Shown one piece after another: positions 34,635-43,154 of a stretch of 64,000 bases of DNA. A program made the position numbers and the translations under genes. This stretch comes from Palsa-504 sp963744005 (GTDB taxonomy: Bacteria > Actinomycetota > Actinomycetes > Streptosporangiales > Streptosporangiaceae). The first letter of the stretch is position 1; each line of letters begins with the position of its first letter. The stretch covers positions 434,001 to 498,000 of the forward strand of contig CAVURU010000003.1 in NCBI GenBank assembly GCA_963744005.1, in the 5' to 3' direction. The notes under the pieces are model-generated. The model had not been told where the DNA came from. It saw only the letters and a program-made list of their open reading frames with translations, and searched no databases.

Positions 34635-35752
34635 ATGGCACTGCTCGGGCGGGAGTTCATCGCCGTACCTGATGACCGCAAAGGTCAGATCGTCTTCAAA
34701 TGGCCGGACATCAACATCCGCCGCTTCACCCGCGCGATCGTCAACGCGGACGAGCTGGCCATGTTCGTCCACACCGGGCAGGTCGTGCAGACCATGGGCC
34801 CCGGCCGGCACCAGATCGACGCCAATGAGCTGCCCGGTCTGGGCGTGGTCATCGACCACGTCACCGGGGGCAACGCCTACCGGGCCGAGCTCTACTTCGT
34901 CGGCACCCGCGAGTACACCGGCTTCAAGTTCGGCGGCCGGGTCGATGACGTGCAGGACCCGCGGACCGGCCTGGTCGTGACCCTCCGGGTCTTCGGGGAC
35001 TACGCGCTGCGGGTAGCCGACCCGGTCCGGCTGGTCACCAACCTGACCGCCACCGTGGACGTCACCGACAACGAGCGGATCGCCGGGTGGGTCAGCGACC
35101 AGCTGCTCAAGGTGCTGCGGACCCACGTGACGACCCAGATCATCCGCAACGGCTGGCCCATCCTGGGCCTGATGGCGTACTCGGCGGAGATCGAGCAGAA
35201 CACCATCGAGGCCGGCAACGGGCAGCTCGCGGCGTACGGCGTCCAGCTGACCCGGATGGGCAACTTCGACATCAACCTGTCCCCCGAGGACGAGCAGCAG
35301 CTCAAGCAGCTGGCCAAGGACACCAGCTACTCCCAGCTGGCGGGCGGGTTCCAGAACTACGCCGCGGGCGAGATGGCGCTGGGCGCCGGGCAGGGCATGG
35401 CCCAGGGCGGCGCCGGGACCGAGGGCGCGTTCCTCGGCGCCGGATTCGGGCTGGCCAGCGCGTTCGGAGCACAGCAGGCGCAGGCGATGCAGGCGGCCCA
35501 GCAAGGTGTGCCGCAGGCTCCGCAGGCCGAGGCCCCGCAGCAGCCCGCGGCGGCCCCGCCGACCGTCGCGGCCCCGCAGGCGGCCGGCGCCGCCTGCGCG
35601 TCCTGCCAGGCCCCGAACCCGGCGGGCGCGAGGTTCTGCATGAACTGCGGGCAGGGCCTTGCTCCTGCCGTCGTGCACTGCACCGAGTGCGGCACCGAGC
35701 TGCCCGGCGGCGCGAAGTTCTGCGGGAACTGCGGTACCCGGCAGGCGGCTGA
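34635..35752 (+). CDS. SPFH-domain protein with C-terminal double zinc ribbon
   Basis: The N-terminal 250 residues are an SPFH/virion-core-like domain of the YdjI type (MALLGREFIAVPDDRKGQIVFKWPD; TLRVFGDYALRVADP; GLMAYSAEIEQNTIEAGNGQLAAYGVQLTRMGNFDINL). A Gly/Ala/Gln-rich linker follows, then two ribbons, CASCQAPNPAGARFCMNCG and HCTECGTELPGGAKFCGNCG. The frame does not stop there: it runs on to 36317, entirely antisense to the HAD gene, in sequence that is not protein-like. A stop lies one frame away at 35750-35752, so a base is probably missing just before it. YdjI-like proteins act in membrane-stress responses with PspA-type partners. Confidence 0.82.
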
Positions 35753-35762
35753 GCTCTCCCGC

Positions 35763-36281
35763 TCAGGTCTGCCGGGTGAACAGCAGCGGCCGGATCATCC
35801 GGCCGAGCCGTTCCATCAGCCACGGGCCAGCCGGGATGCGGTCCAGCTCGGGCCGGTAGTGCACGAAGGCGTAGCCGAGCCGCCAGGCCAGCACGCCGTC
35901 CGTGGCCACCTGGTCGCCGATCACCACCCCGGGCCGCGGGAAGTCCCGGTAGGGAGCCGTTCGCAGCGGCTTGCCGGCCGCCGCGATCCAGGCCGTTGTC
36001 AGCCCTTCCGCCTGCGGCAGCTCGGGCCGGGGGCGCCGCGAGTTGGTGGCCACGCAGATCACCTGGACACCCGGCACCGTCGCCACCTGCGGCACGACGG
36101 CCGCGAGCCCCTCGTCGAGGGTCTCCCGGCCGGCATCCCAGATGGCGAGCAGGGGCTCAACGTCGAGGATGACGGTTCGCGCCGACAGGTCCCGCACCCG
36201 GCGCAGCGCCTCGGGCCAGTTCACCGGCTGCTCGTAGCTGGCCCGCAGGCCGAAGCCCCGGCCCGGGCGGCGGTCACCCAC
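35763..36281 (-). CDS. HAD-superfamily phosphatase, YqeG-like
   Basis: A 172-residue HAD protein. The first motif reads TVILDVEPLLAIWD, with the Asp of the DxD-type motif but Glu in place of the usual second Asp. CVATNSRRP is motif II (Thr/Asn) and VVIGDQVATDGVLAWRLG is motif IV. YqeG-type proteins include phosphatidylglycerophosphate phosphatases. Its position after a diacylglycerol-kinase-like gene and beside membrane-organising AIM24/SPFH genes suits a role in lipid head-group metabolism, but the altered first motif leaves activity open. It overlaps the upstream gene by eight bases. Confidence 0.75.
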   Translation of the reverse strand: MGDRRPGRGFGLRASYEQPVNWPEALRRVRDLSARTVILDVEPLLAIWDAGRETLDEGLAAVVPQVATVPGVQVICVATNSRRPRPELPQAEGLTTAWIAAAGKPLRTAPYRDFPRPGVVIGDQVATDGVLAWRLGYAFVHYRPELDRIPAGPWLMERLGRMIRPLLFTRQT

Positions 36282-37673
36282 TCGGCGGCATTTCCGCAGC
36301 CTCGGCGGGCGGGATAGCCCCGGCCGGCCGATCCGACCGCATCGGGGCGGCCAGCCGCCGCAACCGGGTCCAGTTCAGCGCGGGCTTGGGCCGCGGGACT
36401 CCCGGACGGTTCCTGGGCACCCTGACCCGCAGGGCCGCAGGCTGGATCGCGCACTCCACCGGAGTGCGCATCAGGATCGCCTCACCGTCCACGCCGACCG
36501 GTATCTCCTCGGCGCCGGCGCTGACCATGACCCGCTCGGCCGCCAGCAGGCTCAGCCCTTCGCTGCGCTTGCCGGCGAGCAGGCTCAGCGCCTGCCCGGC
36601 GCTGCCGACCCTGACCCCGATCACCCCGAGCACGCCGCGGTCCAGCCGGAACCGGCGGCCCAGGCCCGCGATGTCCCCGGACCCGTAGGGGTTGTTCGCG
36701 ATCAGCAGCGCCTGCGGCTCGCGGATCTCGGTGCTGCCGACCCGGGCCGTGAGCGCAGACCCGCGTTGGCCTTGCAGCAGGTCAGGGAGCAGGTCCAGGG
36801 TGGTGCCGATCTTGTCGCCGCGGTATTCGGGGGTCTCGACGATCTCGGCGTAGGCGCCGAAGGACACGTTGTTGACGAACGTCCGGCCGCCGATCACACC
36901 GAGATCGACATGCAGCTCGACACCGTCCGACAGGGCGTCCAGGCCTGCGGCGGGGTCCTCGCGGTCCAGCCCGAGGTCCAGGGCGAAGTGATTGCGCGTG
37001 CCCGCCGAGATCACCAGGAACGGGAGGCCGTGCTCGGACGCTACGCCGGCCACCAGGGCCTGAGTGCCGTCCCCCCGGCCGCGCCGAGGAGGTCGGCTCC
37101 GTCGGCTACCGCCTGGCGGGCCACCTCGGCGATGTCAATCGGCTCGGGTCCGTCGATGAGGAACACCGTAGCGCCCAGCGCCTCGGCCTTCCGGACCAGG
37201 TCGAACTTCCCCACCTTCCCGCCGCCGGACCTCGGGTTCATGATCAGGAACGGGTGCCGGGCGGGCGGCTGGGCCGGGTACTCGGGCATTCGCCAGTCCG
37301 CGCCGTCAACGGTCAGCGCGGAGCGGGCCGTCAGCGCGGCCAGCAGCCAGGCCGCCGCCGACGCGACCGCCACCCACAGCAGGCCGGCGAACGCGAAGAC
37401 GAGCACCACGGCGACCGGCGCGAGGACGAACACCGTAAGGGCCACCCATCGCCACAGCCCGCGCCGGGCCAGGAAGAAGTACCCGGCCACGATGCTCACC
37501 GCCGCGGCCGCCAGGCCGACGCCCAGCATGGCCAGGCTCCTCAGCTCGGCGAACGCGGGCGGGATCACGGCCGCCACCCCGGCCAGCAGGAAGCTCAGCC
37601 GCGCCAGCCAGCGTCGGGCCGGAGTCGTGCCCAGAGCCGGATCGGCCATCGTCGCCACAAGGGTCATCTTCAC
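36274..37673 (-). CDS. Diacylglycerol-kinase-family lipid kinase with membrane N-terminus, frameshifted
   Basis: The N-terminal 120 residues contain about five hydrophobic segments (WLARLSFLLAGVAAVIPPAFA onward). The kinase catalytic domain begins at HPFLIMNPRSGGGKVGKFDLV; its GGDGT loop is cut by a frameshift. At 37071-37076 there are six C/G where seven would restore GAAGGDGTQALVAGVASEHGLPFLVISAGTRNHFALDL. The rest (NNVSFGAYAEIV, LLIANNPYG, VPVGVDGEAIL-like IPVGVDGEAILM) is intact to the stop at 36274. This is the clearest case of a homopolymer error. The enzyme would phosphorylate diacylglycerol or a related lipid. Confidence 0.82.
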
Positions 37674-37817
37674 CTCCGATACCAGCCTCGCGCATCACCC
37701 ACCGGGGGTTACCGCCGCACAGAAATGCCGGGCGGGCAGGCGGTGCCGGAATTCACCGCGGCACAGGATCTTTAACCATGCGGCGAAGCGGCATGATCGG
37801 AGAGGCGGCACCCAACG

Positions 37818-38866
37818 ATGACCAGGCTGGGGAGCGAATCCGCAGGTCACGCACCAGATGAGGCGGACCGCCGGTCGGGCCGTGCCTGGCTCGAAGCCCT
37901 GCCCGATCAGCTGGCCGCGCAGCGGCGCGTCTTGACCGCGCTGGTCGGCTGCTGCCAGAACTGGCCGCTGGCCAGATCGTTCCAGGTGGGCTGCTCGCTG
38001 GGCCGGGGCGCGGCCGACGCCCTGTCCGACATCGACGCCGCCCTGGGCGTTGACGCCGAGCCCGGGCCGGCTGCGCGAGGCAAGTGGAGTCCGCGGAGGC
38101 ACAGGTCCTGGCGGCCCTGCCCGGGGTGGGCGAGCTCGTCGACGTGCTCCGGCATCCGGCCAGCTCCGCCAGCCAGGGGGTCCGGCGTATCTTCGCCCAG
38201 TTCACCGACGGGACCCAGCTGGACCTGGCCATCGTGCCCGACGCGGACATCCAGGCCCGGCACCGCCGCGGCGGCGCCCCGGACTTCATCCCGCTGTACC
38301 AGGCCCCGGGCCTCCCGGCTCCCCCGGCGCCCGGGATATCCGGCGGCTATGCCGCAGCCGGCCCCGCCCCGGTCGGCGGTGACCAGCCGGACGGCATCGA
38401 GCCGCGCGCCGCCTACGAGGTGACTGGTGAGCAGGTCCGGGAGTGGGCGTTCCTCGGCTGGTGCGCGCTGATCGACGCGCACAAGTACCTGCGCCGGGGC
38501 TCGCTCTGGGAAGCGCACAACCGGCTGCACGAGGCCCGCCATCGGATCTGGGCGCTGTGGGCCGCGGCCAACGATGCGATGTATCCCTGGCATGGCCTGT
38601 CGCAGGTGCTGGACCACGACCCGGGCCATCTCCCGCCCGGCATCGAGGCGACGGTCGCCGCCCTGGACACGGCTGACCTGTACCGCGCCGCCCGCGCCAG
38701 CGCCGAGGTGCTGACGGCGGTCAGCGCGGCCGCGGCCCGCCGTCACCCCGCCGATCTGCCCACCGCCATGGCCGCCTATGTCACCCGGGTCCTGTCGCAA
38801 GGTAATGGCGGCTGGATATTGCGGCCGGCCGTCGGCCGCGCCGATTCATGGAGTCAGGAGCAATAA
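37818..38866 (+). CDS. Nucleotidyltransferase-domain protein, frameshifted
   Basis: An N-terminal nucleotidyltransferase core (VGCSLGRGAADALSDIDAALGV: the GS-x-G-R and D-x-D pair) is followed, after a frame change near 38081, by QFTDGTQLDLAIVPDADIQ with the third acidic residue, and by a helical C-terminal domain (REWAFLGWCALIDAHKYLRRGSLWEAHNRLHEARHRIWALW). Adding one G at AAGTGG (to AAGGTGG) joins the two as GKVESAEAQ. The layout is that of aminoglycoside or lincosamide nucleotidyltransferase relatives; the natural substrate is unknown. Confidence 0.75.
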
Positions 38867-39081
38867 CCGGTTCGCGGCAAATGCCCGAAATTGGGAGGTC
38901 GAAAAAAATCGCTATCCTGGCCAGCGAACAGCAGCAACGGCTTAGGTCAGTTTATTTCTGGTTTAGAGGTAAATCCACAAAGACATCCCTCGTCGTAATC
39001 GATAAGGCTTCAGTGAGCACGCTTCGGCGATTCAGAATAATTTCACTCTGAGTCTGGACTTTGTCGCTTTGAGTTATTAGC

Positions 39082-40491
39082 GTGCCAGGCATGAAGGGCT
39101 GGTGCAGACTGGCCCTGAAGGTGCTGTTGTACGCCTTTGGGTCAGTAGTCGGCGGCCTATGCCTGGCTTTCGGCATAGGCGCGCTGCTGGCTGGCCCGGC
39201 TTCGGCGAGTACGCAAGCTCCGGCCGGCACAGGCGGATCCCTGGTCTCGGCCCTCTCCGGTACCGTCTCCGGAGCGACTGGCCTGGTGACGACCACGGCC
39301 GGAGCTGCCACCTCGACGGTCTCCCAGGTGGCCGGCACGGTCTCCGGGGCCGCCTCGACCGTGACCGGCACAGGCACGAGCGCTGCCTCGAACGCGGCTG
39401 GGATAGCCAGCAGCACCACCTCCAGCAGCACCACCTCCAGCGCCGCGAAGACCTCCGCGAACAGCCCGTCTTCGACCGAACCGGCGGGCCAGAGCGCGAC
39501 CCCGATGTCGGGGTCCTCCGGCTCGGTGGCCTCGGTGGTCAAGTCCGCGACCAGCACCGTTTCCGGCACGGTGAGCAGCGGCGGCAGCGTCGTCAAGAAC
39601 CTCGCCGGGACCGCCTCCGGCGTCGTCGCCGGAGCAGGCCCGGCCGTGAACCACGTGACCAGCGCGGTAACCAGCACCGGGTCCGCCGTCGGCGGCCTGG
39701 CCGGGACGCTCCCCGGAGCCGGGGATGATGCCGCAGTTACGGTCACCAGCCTGACCGGTGCGCTGACCGGCGTGGTGGACACTGCCGGCGGAACCGTCAC
39801 CAACCTGGCCGGCGCTGTTTCGGGAACTGTGGACAGCGCCGGGCAGGCCGTCACCGATCTGTCTGGTGCCCTGGCCGGGGTGGTGGACACGGCAGGCGGT
39901 ACCGTCGGGGGCCTGGCCGGGACCCTGGCCGGCGTTGTCTCCCGGGTTGGCTCCGGCCCGGGTGGGTTGTCTCCGGCGGGTGGCCTGCCTGGTTCTGCGG
40001 TTTCTTCTGGTGTCCCGGGTCGGGGTGTTCCCGGGCCGGGGTTTGTCGTGCCGGGTCCTGTGCTGGTGCCGCCGGGTTCAGGGGCCCCGGCCGGCGTCGT
40101 GTCCGGGACCGGCCTCCTCGTTAACAGCGTCCCGGCCGGGATGGCCGGCGCCGGGATGGCTGGCGCCGGGATGGCTGGCGCGGCCGGGATGGCGTGGACC
40201 GCGATGTCCGCCGCCCGCAGTGCCTCTGGTGCTGGCGTCCCCGGTTCCGGTCTTCCCGGGATGCCTGCCGTGCCCGCCGTGCCCGCCGTGCCGCCTGTCG
40301 TCCCGGCCGGGGTTCCCGGCGGGACGGGGGTCTTGTCGGCGGCGGGGTCTGGTCCGGGTGCGGCGGGGCTGGCCGGGCTGGCGTTGCTGGTCCTGGCCGG
40401 CCTGGTCCTGCCGGGCCTGGCGCGGGTCCGGCGGCTGGCCGTGGTCCCGTCCGCGGCCGCCCTGGTCTCCTTGCTCGAGAACCCCGGCTAG
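39082..40491 (+). CDS. Long low-complexity secreted or surface protein with 18-residue repeats
   Basis: A 469-residue protein built mostly from Gly, Ala, Ser, Thr and Val. An N-terminal hydrophobic segment (VLLYAFGSVVGGLCLAFGIGALLAGPASAS) looks like a signal peptide. The middle contains four tandem 18-residue units of the form VT-x-L-x-GALxGVVDTAGGT, and earlier SGTVSG/TSTVSG motifs. A Pro/Gly-rich stretch follows, then a C-terminal membrane helix (GLAGLALLVLAGLVLPGLARVRR). The plan of export signal, repetitive stalk and C-terminal anchor fits a cell-surface protein. No catalytic motif is seen. The start could be GTG 39082 or ATG 39091. Confidence 0.72.
   Translation: MPGMKGWCRLALKVLLYAFGSVVGGLCLAFGIGALLAGPASASTQAPAGTGGSLVSALSGTVSGATGLVTTTAGAATSTVSQVAGTVSGAASTVTGTGTSAASNAAGIASSTTSSSTTSSAAKTSANSPSSTEPAGQSATPMSGSSGSVASVVKSATSTVSGTVSSGGSVVKNLAGTASGVVAGAGPAVNHVTSAVTSTGSAVGGLAGTLPGAGDDAAVTVTSLTGALTGVVDTAGGTVTNLAGAVSGTVDSAGQAVTDLSGALAGVVDTAGGTVGGLAGTLAGVVSRVGSGPGGLSPAGGLPGSAVSSGVPGRGVPGPGFVVPGPVLVPPGSGAPAGVVSGTGLLVNSVPAGMAGAGMAGAGMAGAAGMAWTAMSAARSASGAGVPGSGLPGMPAVPAVPAVPPVVPAGVPGGTGVLSAAGSGPGAAGLAGLALLVLAGLVLPGLARVRRLAVVPSAAALVSLLENPG
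39742..39957 (+). repeat. Four tandem 54-bp units in the surface protein
   Basis: Four in-frame 54-base units encode VTSLTGALTGVVDTAGGT, VTNLAGAVSGTVDSAGQA, VTDLSGALAGVVDTAGGT and VGGLAGTLAGVVSRVGSG. The conserved L-x-G and VD-x-AG spacing with hydrophobic residues every third or fourth position suggests amphipathic strands or helices stacked along the molecule. Confidence 0.75.
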
Positions 40492-40501
40492 CAGGCCCCG
40501 C

Positions 40502-40525
40502 TGACACCAGCGATCGCTGGTGTCA
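40502..40525. terminator. 24-bp perfect palindrome
   Basis: TGACACCAGC-GATC-GCTGGTGTCA, ten bases after the surface-protein stop. It could form a stem with a four-base loop and serve as a terminator. It is followed by T- and C-rich sequence (CCCCTTTTCCTCTTTTGG). Confidence 0.6.
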
Positions 40526-40653
40526 CCCGCCCGCACCGGGACCCCCGGGACCCCGGGTTCCCCTTTCCCCTTTTCCTCTTTTGGGGGTTCTGTGGCGCGG
40601 GCGGATGCCGGCGTCCCCTTTTTTTCTTCGTTCGTTCGTGCAAGGAGAGTGTA

Positions 40654-41950
40654 ATGAAGCGCATGTTCGCGCGCCTGGCAGCGGGGTCTGCCGGGCTGAT
40701 CGCTCCGGTGATCCTGGCCGGCGCCGCGCTGGCCAGTCCCTGCCAGCCAGCCTCGACCGGGTCGCCGTATCCGGGCCCGTCCTATCCCGCCCCGGCCGCC
40801 TGGCACTACGGCCCGGCCGGGCCCTGCTCCCCCCACCACCCCGGCACCCCCGGCGGAGGCACCGGCGGCACCGGCGGCCAAGGCGGCACCGGCGGCACCG
40901 GCGGCCAGGGCGGCACCGGCGGTACCGGCGGCCAGGGTGGCACTGGCGGCCAGGGTGGCACTGGCGGGACCGGCGGCCAGGGCGGCACCGGCGGCCAGGG
41001 TGGCACCGGCGGGACCGGTGGCACTGGCGGGACCGGCGGTTCGGGTCAGGGCGGCTCGGGCGGGGCCGGCGGCGGCGGGGGCCTGATCTCGGTCAGCCTG
41101 CCCGGCTCGGTCAACCTGCCGGTCTCGATCCTGAGTGATGGCTCGGGGAACGGCTCCGCGACCGGGAGCTCCGGGGCCGGGAGCACGACGGCGGGCGGGT
41201 CGCTGATCTCGCTGACCGGGCCCGGCCCGGTCAGCCTGCCCATCTCGGTCCTGAGCAACGGCACCGGCAACGGCTCCGCCGCCGGCGGCACCGGAACCAG
41301 CGGCGGCAGCGGGCCCGCGGCCGGCGGATCGCTGATCTCCGTCGACCTCCCCGGCTCGGTCAACCTGCCGGTCTCGGTACTCAGCACCAGCACCGGCAAC
41401 GGGTCTGCGCCGGGTTCCCCGGCGTCGTCCGGTTCCGCCAGCGGCGGGTCGCTGGCCTCGGTGAACCTCCCGAGTTCGGTCAACGCCCCGGTCTCGGTGG
41501 CCAGTCACGACACGGGTAACGGGTCCGCGGCCGGGCTCCGCCGGCTCGGGCAGCAGCCCCAGCACGGCGAGCACGGGGTCGCTGGCGTCGGTGAACCTGC
41601 CGGCCTCGGTCAACGCCCCGGTCTCGGTGGCCAGCAGCAACACGGGTAATGGGTCGGCGTCGGGGTCCTCGGCGTCATCCAGTCCCGCGAGCCGCGGGTC
41701 GGTGGTGTCGGTGTCCGGCCTGGACTCGGTCAACCTGCCCGTCTCGGTGGCCAGCCACGACACCGGCAACGGCTCGGCGACCAGCACCAGCTCCACCAGC
41801 ACCAGCACCGGCTCCTCGAGCACCGGCAGCAGCAGCTCGTCCTCCAGCGGCGGGTCGCTGGTCTCGGTGCAGCTGCCCGGCTCGGTGAACGCGCCGATCT
41901 CGGCGCTGAGCAGCGGTGCCGGGAACGGGTCGGCCGGCCTGGGCTTGTGA
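40654..41950 (+). CDS. Secreted chaplin-like repeat protein with Gly-rich tract, frameshifted
   Basis: A signal peptide (MKRMFARLAAGSAGLIAPVILAGAALA) and a Pro/Tyr-rich linker with two cysteines lead to about 75 residues of GGTGGQ/GGTGGT repeats and then seven units of about 40 residues built on GSLISVxLPGSVNLPVSVLSxxTGNGSA. The wording VNxPVSV-x-GN recalls chaplins, which form surface amyloid in Streptomyces, but these units have no cysteine. The frame is broken in the fourth unit at 41533-41535 (GGG for GG); correcting it joins the parts through to the stop at 41948. There is no LPXTG or C-terminal anchor. Confidence 0.75.
40850..41950 (+). repeat. Gly-Thr-Gly-Gln tract and seven 40-residue units
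   Basis: Positions 40850 to about 41080 encode alternating GGTGGQ and GGTGGT blocks. Positions 41077-41950 encode seven units whose core positions are S-V-x-L-P-x-S-V-N-L/A-P-V-S-V and G-N-G-S-A, joined by Ser/Thr/Gly linkers that grow longer towards the C-terminus. DNA-level similarity between units is high, so this stretch is prone to assembly and copy-number error. Confidence 0.8.
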
Positions 41951-41985
41951 CCAGCCGGTCCTGACCGCACGAGGTAAACCGGGGC

Positions 41986-42026
41986 GGGGTCTCCGGCCGG
42001 GCGACGGGAACCCGGCCGGAGACCCC
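41986..42026 (+). terminator. Terminator hairpin after the chaplin-like gene
   Basis: A perfect 16-bp stem GGGGTCTCCGGCCGGG and its complement with a nine-base loop, 36 bases after the stop codon. It is a typical T-less actinomycete terminator. Confidence 0.75.
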
Positions 42027-42234
42027 GGCCCGCCACCCCCCGACAACAACCAGCACCTGCTCACAGGAGGGAACAACGCACGGGCCGAACGCCGTCGCAG
42101 ACGTGCAATCTGCTCCTTGCTGATACCAGGGGCGGCTGCTCGAAGCAGGGCCCGTTCGGCCTGATGAATCCGGGCCGGGCAGAAGGGGCGCGCGGGACGG
42201 AATGAATCGCCGCCCGGGCAGGCTTGTTCGGGAC

Positions 42235-43071
42235 ATGAGCATCCAACTGGGCAGGATCGGATTCTGGCTGCACCCCTCGGCGCTCAGCCCCGAGGTGGTA
42301 TCCGAGGTCGAGGCACTCGGCTACGGAGCCTTCTGGCTGGGCGGTTCGCCCGGCGGCGACCTCAAGGTGGTCGAGGACCTCCTCGACACCACCGACCACG
42401 TCGCCGTGGCCACCGGGATCGTCAACGTGTGGAAGGACGACGCCGCGACGATCGCCGCTGACTATCACCGGATCGAGGCCAAGCACCCAGGGCGCTTCCT
42501 CCTCGGCCTGGGCATCGGGCACCCGGAAGCGGTGGATCAGTACCAGAAGCCGTACGCGACCCTGGTCTCCTACCTTGACCAGCTCGACGAGCTCAAGGTC
42601 CCGGTCGAAGGGCGCGCGCTGGCCGCCCTCGGCCCGCGGGTCCTCAAGCTGGCCGCCGACCGGACGGCCGGCGCGCACCCCTACCTGGTCACGCCGGAGC
42701 ACACCCGGCAGGCCCGGGAGATCCTCGGCCCGGGCAAGCTGCTCGCGCCCGAGCAGAAGGTGGTGCTCGAGACCGACCCGGAGAAGGCCCGGGCCATCGG
42801 CCGGCCGCGGGTGGCCAACCCGTATCTCGGCCTGACCAACTACGTCAGCAACCTGCGCCGGATCGGCTGGAGCGAAGAAGACGTGGCCAACGACGGCAGC
42901 GACGCGCTGATCGACGCGCTGGCCATCCACGGTGACGGCGAGGCGCTGGCCCGCGGCGTGGCCGCGCACCTGGATGCGGGCGCGGACCACGTAGCGGTGC
43001 AGGTCCTGGCCAAGGACCCGCTGCCCGCGCTGCGCGCCATCGCCGCCTCGCTGGACCTCACGGCGTCCTGA
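42235..43071 (+). CDS. LLM-class F420-dependent oxidoreductase
   Basis: A 278-residue TIM-barrel flavin/F420 oxidoreductase of the luciferase-like monooxygenase family. RIGFWLHPSALSPEVVSEVEALGYGAFWLGGSP is the usual first strand and helix, VAVATGIVNVW the second, and FLLGLGIGHPEAVD the cofactor-phosphate region. It matches the short 'probable F420-dependent oxidoreductase' subgroup (about 280 residues). The substrate is unknown. ATG 42235 starts at the conserved N-terminus; an ATG at 42202 would add 11 residues. A strong hairpin follows the stop. Confidence 0.9.
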   Translation: MSIQLGRIGFWLHPSALSPEVVSEVEALGYGAFWLGGSPGGDLKVVEDLLDTTDHVAVATGIVNVWKDDAATIAADYHRIEAKHPGRFLLGLGIGHPEAVDQYQKPYATLVSYLDQLDELKVPVEGRALAALGPRVLKLAADRTAGAHPYLVTPEHTRQAREILGPGKLLAPEQKVVLETDPEKARAIGRPRVANPYLGLTNYVSNLRRIGWSEEDVANDGSDALIDALAIHGDGEALARGVAAHLDAGADHVAVQVLAKDPLPALRAIAASLDLTAS

Positions 43072-43108
43072 CCGGCTGCCGGTCCTGGACGTCGGCCAGA
43101 ATGCCCGT

Positions 43109-43138
43109 CCCCGGCCCGGGTCCGCTGCCGGGCCGGGG
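43109..43138 (+). terminator. Hairpin between the LLM and IlvD-like genes
   Basis: A perfect 11-bp stem CCCCGGCCCGG / CCGGGCCGGGG with an eight-base loop, 37 bases after the LLM stop and 16 bases before the next start. It probably terminates the LLM transcript. Confidence 0.65.
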
Positions 43139-43154
43139 ATGTTAGGTATGAAGC

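Noticed and set aside
33729..35678. 649-codon minus-strand frame spanning the AIM24 and SPFH genes
   Set aside because: It crosses well-supported genes in other frames and shows no domain.
40806..41024. Pro-Trp-rich minus-strand frame (PPVPPWPP)
   Set aside because: It is the exact antisense of the GGTGGQ tract and has no ribosome site or independent support.
40850..41950. Possible CRISPR array or minisatellite
   Set aside because: The repeats are in-frame, degenerate coding repeats with no constant spacers and no cas genes nearby.
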